A stretch of DNA of 14,909 nt, taken from the NCBI GenBank assembly GCA_051648485.1, contig JBOFFH010000081.1:1-14909 (forward strand). The letters are read 5' to 3'. Positions 13,500-14,909 of the stretch are shown piece by piece; the first letter of the stretch is position 1; each line of letters begins with the position of its first letter. The notes beneath the pieces were generated by a model. It ran no database searches. It was not told the DNA's origin and saw only the letters and a program-made list of their open reading frames with translations. The DNA comes from JAGNZR01 sp051648485 (lineage in GTDB: Bacteria > Fusobacteriota > Fusobacteriia > Fusobacteriales > Fusobacteriaceae). The translations under genes were made by a program, and so were the position numbers.

Positions 13500-14375
13500 T
13501 TAACACTCTAAAAAATTGCATATATAAATTTTACAGTTTTTTATCTGCTGCTTTAACTGATTTGAAAGATTTTCTTCTTCATCTGGTTCTAAAAAAGTAT
13601 AATAACAACTTCCACTTCCAGACATAAAAAATTTCTTTTCAGTTATTTTTTTTAGAATATTTCTAAACTCAATTATGTTGTTGTCTCCAATCAGTAACCC
13701 CTGTTCTAATTGATTTTCCATGTTCTCTATTATTTTATACAAGGAATTTTTCTTAACTCCTTCTATTATTTTTAAAATATCGGCTTTTTTAAAGTATTCT
13801 TTATTTAAGCAATTATCAAAATTTTTGAAAGCTATAACTGTAGAAACTCCAAAATTTGGTTTTATTAATAAGATTTTATTTTTTAGATTATTCGGAAACA
13901 ATTCTAATTCTTCTCCTATTCCTTTAGCACGACAACTTTTGTTTAAAATAAAAAAAGGAATATCTGCTCCTATAAATTTAAATTTTTTTATCAATTCTTC
14001 ATCAGAATAAAAATTATTGTGATATTTGTTAAGTTCTTTTAAAAAAAAAGCTCCATTGGAGCTTCCACCTCCAAGACCGGCTTCCATAGGGATATTTTTT
14101 TTTAAAACTACTTCTATTTCTTGAAATTTAAAATTAGTTAATTCATAAAAATGATTATAAACTTTATAAATTATATTCTTTTCATCCAACGGTATATTTT
14201 TATCTTCAGAAAATATTTTAAGAGTTCCATTTTTACCTTTAAAATCTATTTCCATTTCATCACAAAGATCTATTGGAATCATTGTCATATCTAGAGAATG
14301 ATAACCATTCTCTAAAACTCCTTCTATGTTCAAACCTATATTTATTTTAGCGTTCGATCTTACTTTTATTTTCAT
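13500..14375 (-). CDS. ispE: 4-diphosphocytidyl-2-C-methyl-D-erythritol kinase
   Basis: GHMP-family kinase of the methylerythritol phosphate isoprenoid pathway; phosphorylates CDP-methylerythritol in the cytoplasm. It has 291 residues, normal length. It opens with the substrate-binding AKINIGLNI (Lys10), has the ATP loop PMEAGLGGGSSNGA (about 96-109), GADIPFF with the catalytic Asp138, and the C-terminal GHMP motif MSGSGSCYYTF. ATG at 14375 overlaps the last base of the rqcP stop (TAATG), and its ribosome binding site GAGGAG lies inside rqcP, so translation is probably coupled. Its presence indicates the MEP route rather than mevalonate. Confidence 0.96.
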   Translation of the reverse strand: MKIKVRSNAKINIGLNIEGVLENGYHSLDMTMIPIDLCDEMEIDFKGKNGTLKIFSEDKNIPLDEKNIIYKVYNHFYELTNFKFQEIEVVLKKNIPMEAGLGGGSSNGAFFLKELNKYHNNFYSDEELIKKFKFIGADIPFFILNKSCRAKGIGEELELFPNNLKNKILLIKPNFGVSTVIAFKNFDNCLNKEYFKKADILKIIEGVKKNSLYKIIENMENQLEQGLLIGDNNIIEFRNILKKITEKKFFMSGSGSCYYTFLEPDEEENLSNQLKQQIKNCKIYICNFLEC

Positions 14376-14668
14376 TAAAATATTAGCTCCTCACCGTCTA
14401 AATCTACTTTTTCTACCCCACGAACTTCTACCAATTTAACCAGTTCTGAAGTTTTACTTTTAGCTACATTTCCTGTAGGAACTTCTAATATTTCAAATTT
14501 AAAATATTTATCATAATATTCAATTTCTAGTATAGAACCAACTTTTATTTCTGTACTTGGTTTTACAACTTTGTTATCAATTTTAGCTTTTCCTCCATCT
14601 ACAACAATTTTAGCTATTGGTCTACGTTTGATAATTCTACTAACTTTTAAAAATTTATCTATTCTCAT
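14375..14668 (-). CDS. rqcP: RqcP/YabO-type S4 domain ribosome quality-control factor
   Basis: Small S4-fold RNA-binding protein. In B. subtilis, RqcP (YabO) binds stalled 50S subunits with peptidyl-tRNA and works with RqcH to add alanine tails to nascent chains. The first 45 residues (MRIDKFLKVSRIIKRRPIAK, then VDGGKAKIDNKVVKPSTEIKVGSILEI) match the YabO pattern closely, better than Hsp15 or YlmH. At 97 residues it is a little longer than the 86 aa Bacillus protein. ATG at 14668 follows AAGGGAG. It sits 11 bases after mazG, exactly the mazG(yabN)-yabO order of Bacillus, which supports the call. Whether RqcH exists in this genome cannot be seen here. Confidence 0.88.
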   Translation of the reverse strand: MRIDKFLKVSRIIKRRPIAKIVVDGGKAKIDNKVVKPSTEIKVGSILEIEYYDKYFKFEILEVPTGNVAKSKTSELVKLVEVRGVEKVDLDGEELIF

Positions 14669-14679
14669 CTTCTTCTCCC

Positions 14680-14909
14680 TTATTTTTTAGCTTCTTGCCA
14701 ATACTTTTCCATAATTTCTATATTTGATTTTTCTACATCACAGTTTTCTTCTATATATCTAAATCTTTTCTCGAATTTTTTATTTGTTCTTTCCAGAAGT
14801 TCCGAACTGTTATACCCTAAATAATTAGAAAGATTAACAACCGAAAACATTAAATCTCCAAGTTCATCTCCTATTTTTTCTTTATCTTTATTTTTCAATT
14901 CTATTTTCA
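14680..14909 (-). CDS. mazG: Nucleoside triphosphate pyrophosphohydrolase MazG, C-terminal part (start outside window)
   Basis: House-cleaning enzyme that hydrolyses (d)NTPs, possibly damaged ones, to NMP and pyrophosphate. The reading frame runs open through the window edge; about 76 codons are visible. The C-terminal MazG half is recognisable from KIGDELGDLMFSVVNLSNYLGYN, with the metal-binding ExxD pair in DELGD, then LLERTNKKFEKRFRYIEE and the end MEKYWQEAKK. A TTG at 14898 could be mistaken for a start but lies inside the conserved domain and has no ribosome binding site, so the gene certainly continues upstream. It is first of the visible mazG-rqcP-ispE-spoVG run. Confidence 0.9.
   Translation of the reverse strand, partial: KIELKNKDKEKIGDELGDLMFSVVNLSNYLGYNSSELLERTNKKFEKRFRYIEENCDVEKSNIEIMEKYWQEAKK

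Overview
The window is about 15 kb of very AT-rich, tightly packed chromosome from a diderm (outer-membrane-bearing) anaerobe-like bacterium, most likely a member of the Fusobacteriota (Fusobacterium/Cetobacterium type). This placement is inference. It rests on base composition, an OmpA-family outer-membrane lipoprotein beside Firmicute-like gene neighbours (mazG-rqcP, ispE-spoVG) and AGGAGG-type ribosome binding sites. The gene content is mostly housekeeping. I see no insertion sequence, phage gene, CRISPR array or obvious recent transfer.

Layout, left to right. (1) 1-865, minus: 5' part of a DEAD-box RNA helicase gene cut by the window edge. (2) 886-1520, minus: a six-tRNA operon in transcription order Pro-Gly-Arg-His-Lys-Leu, with a near-consensus promoter and a terminator. 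(3) 1557-2369, plus: a glycine-zipper/OmpA lipoprotein. (4) 2429-4394, minus: a surface 5'-nucleotidase lipoprotein followed by a small membrane-anchored protein with a covalent-FMN motif. (5) 4522-6929, minus: gap then pgk, separated by a hairpin terminator; the gap promoter is embedded in a 30-bp perfect inverted repeat. (6) 6958-7830, minus: an RluA-family pseudouridine synthase. (7) 7914-9451, plus: ridA and trpS, each with its own promoter. (8) 9487-10875, minus: an M18 aminopeptidase with an unusual G-tract leader. (9) 11103-12911, minus: an SLH/coiled-coil periplasmic protein followed by pgi. (10) 13001-14909, minus: mazG (partial)-rqcP-ispE-spoVG-tRNA-Gln.

How the genes fit together. 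Glycolysis is represented by pgi, gap and pgk. Translation and RNA quality control are represented by seven tRNAs, trpS, the pseudouridine synthase, the helicase and the ribosome-rescue factor RqcP. Metabolite clean-up is represented by RidA and MazG, and isoprenoid synthesis by IspE. The cell envelope is represented by the OmpA lipoprotein, the SLH-stalk protein, the nucleotidase and the FMN-binding protein.

The less ordinary items are the large inverted repeat over the gap -10 box, a stand-alone SLH/coiled-coil module that looks like the stalk of an SLH-porin without the barrel, the nucleotidase/flavoprotein pair, and several overlapping signals (a promoter inside a terminator, a tRNA promoter inside the spoVG coding end, a terminator overlapping two stop codons). 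None of these amounts to a clearly new multi-gene system. The gap operator and the SLH stalk are the best leads.
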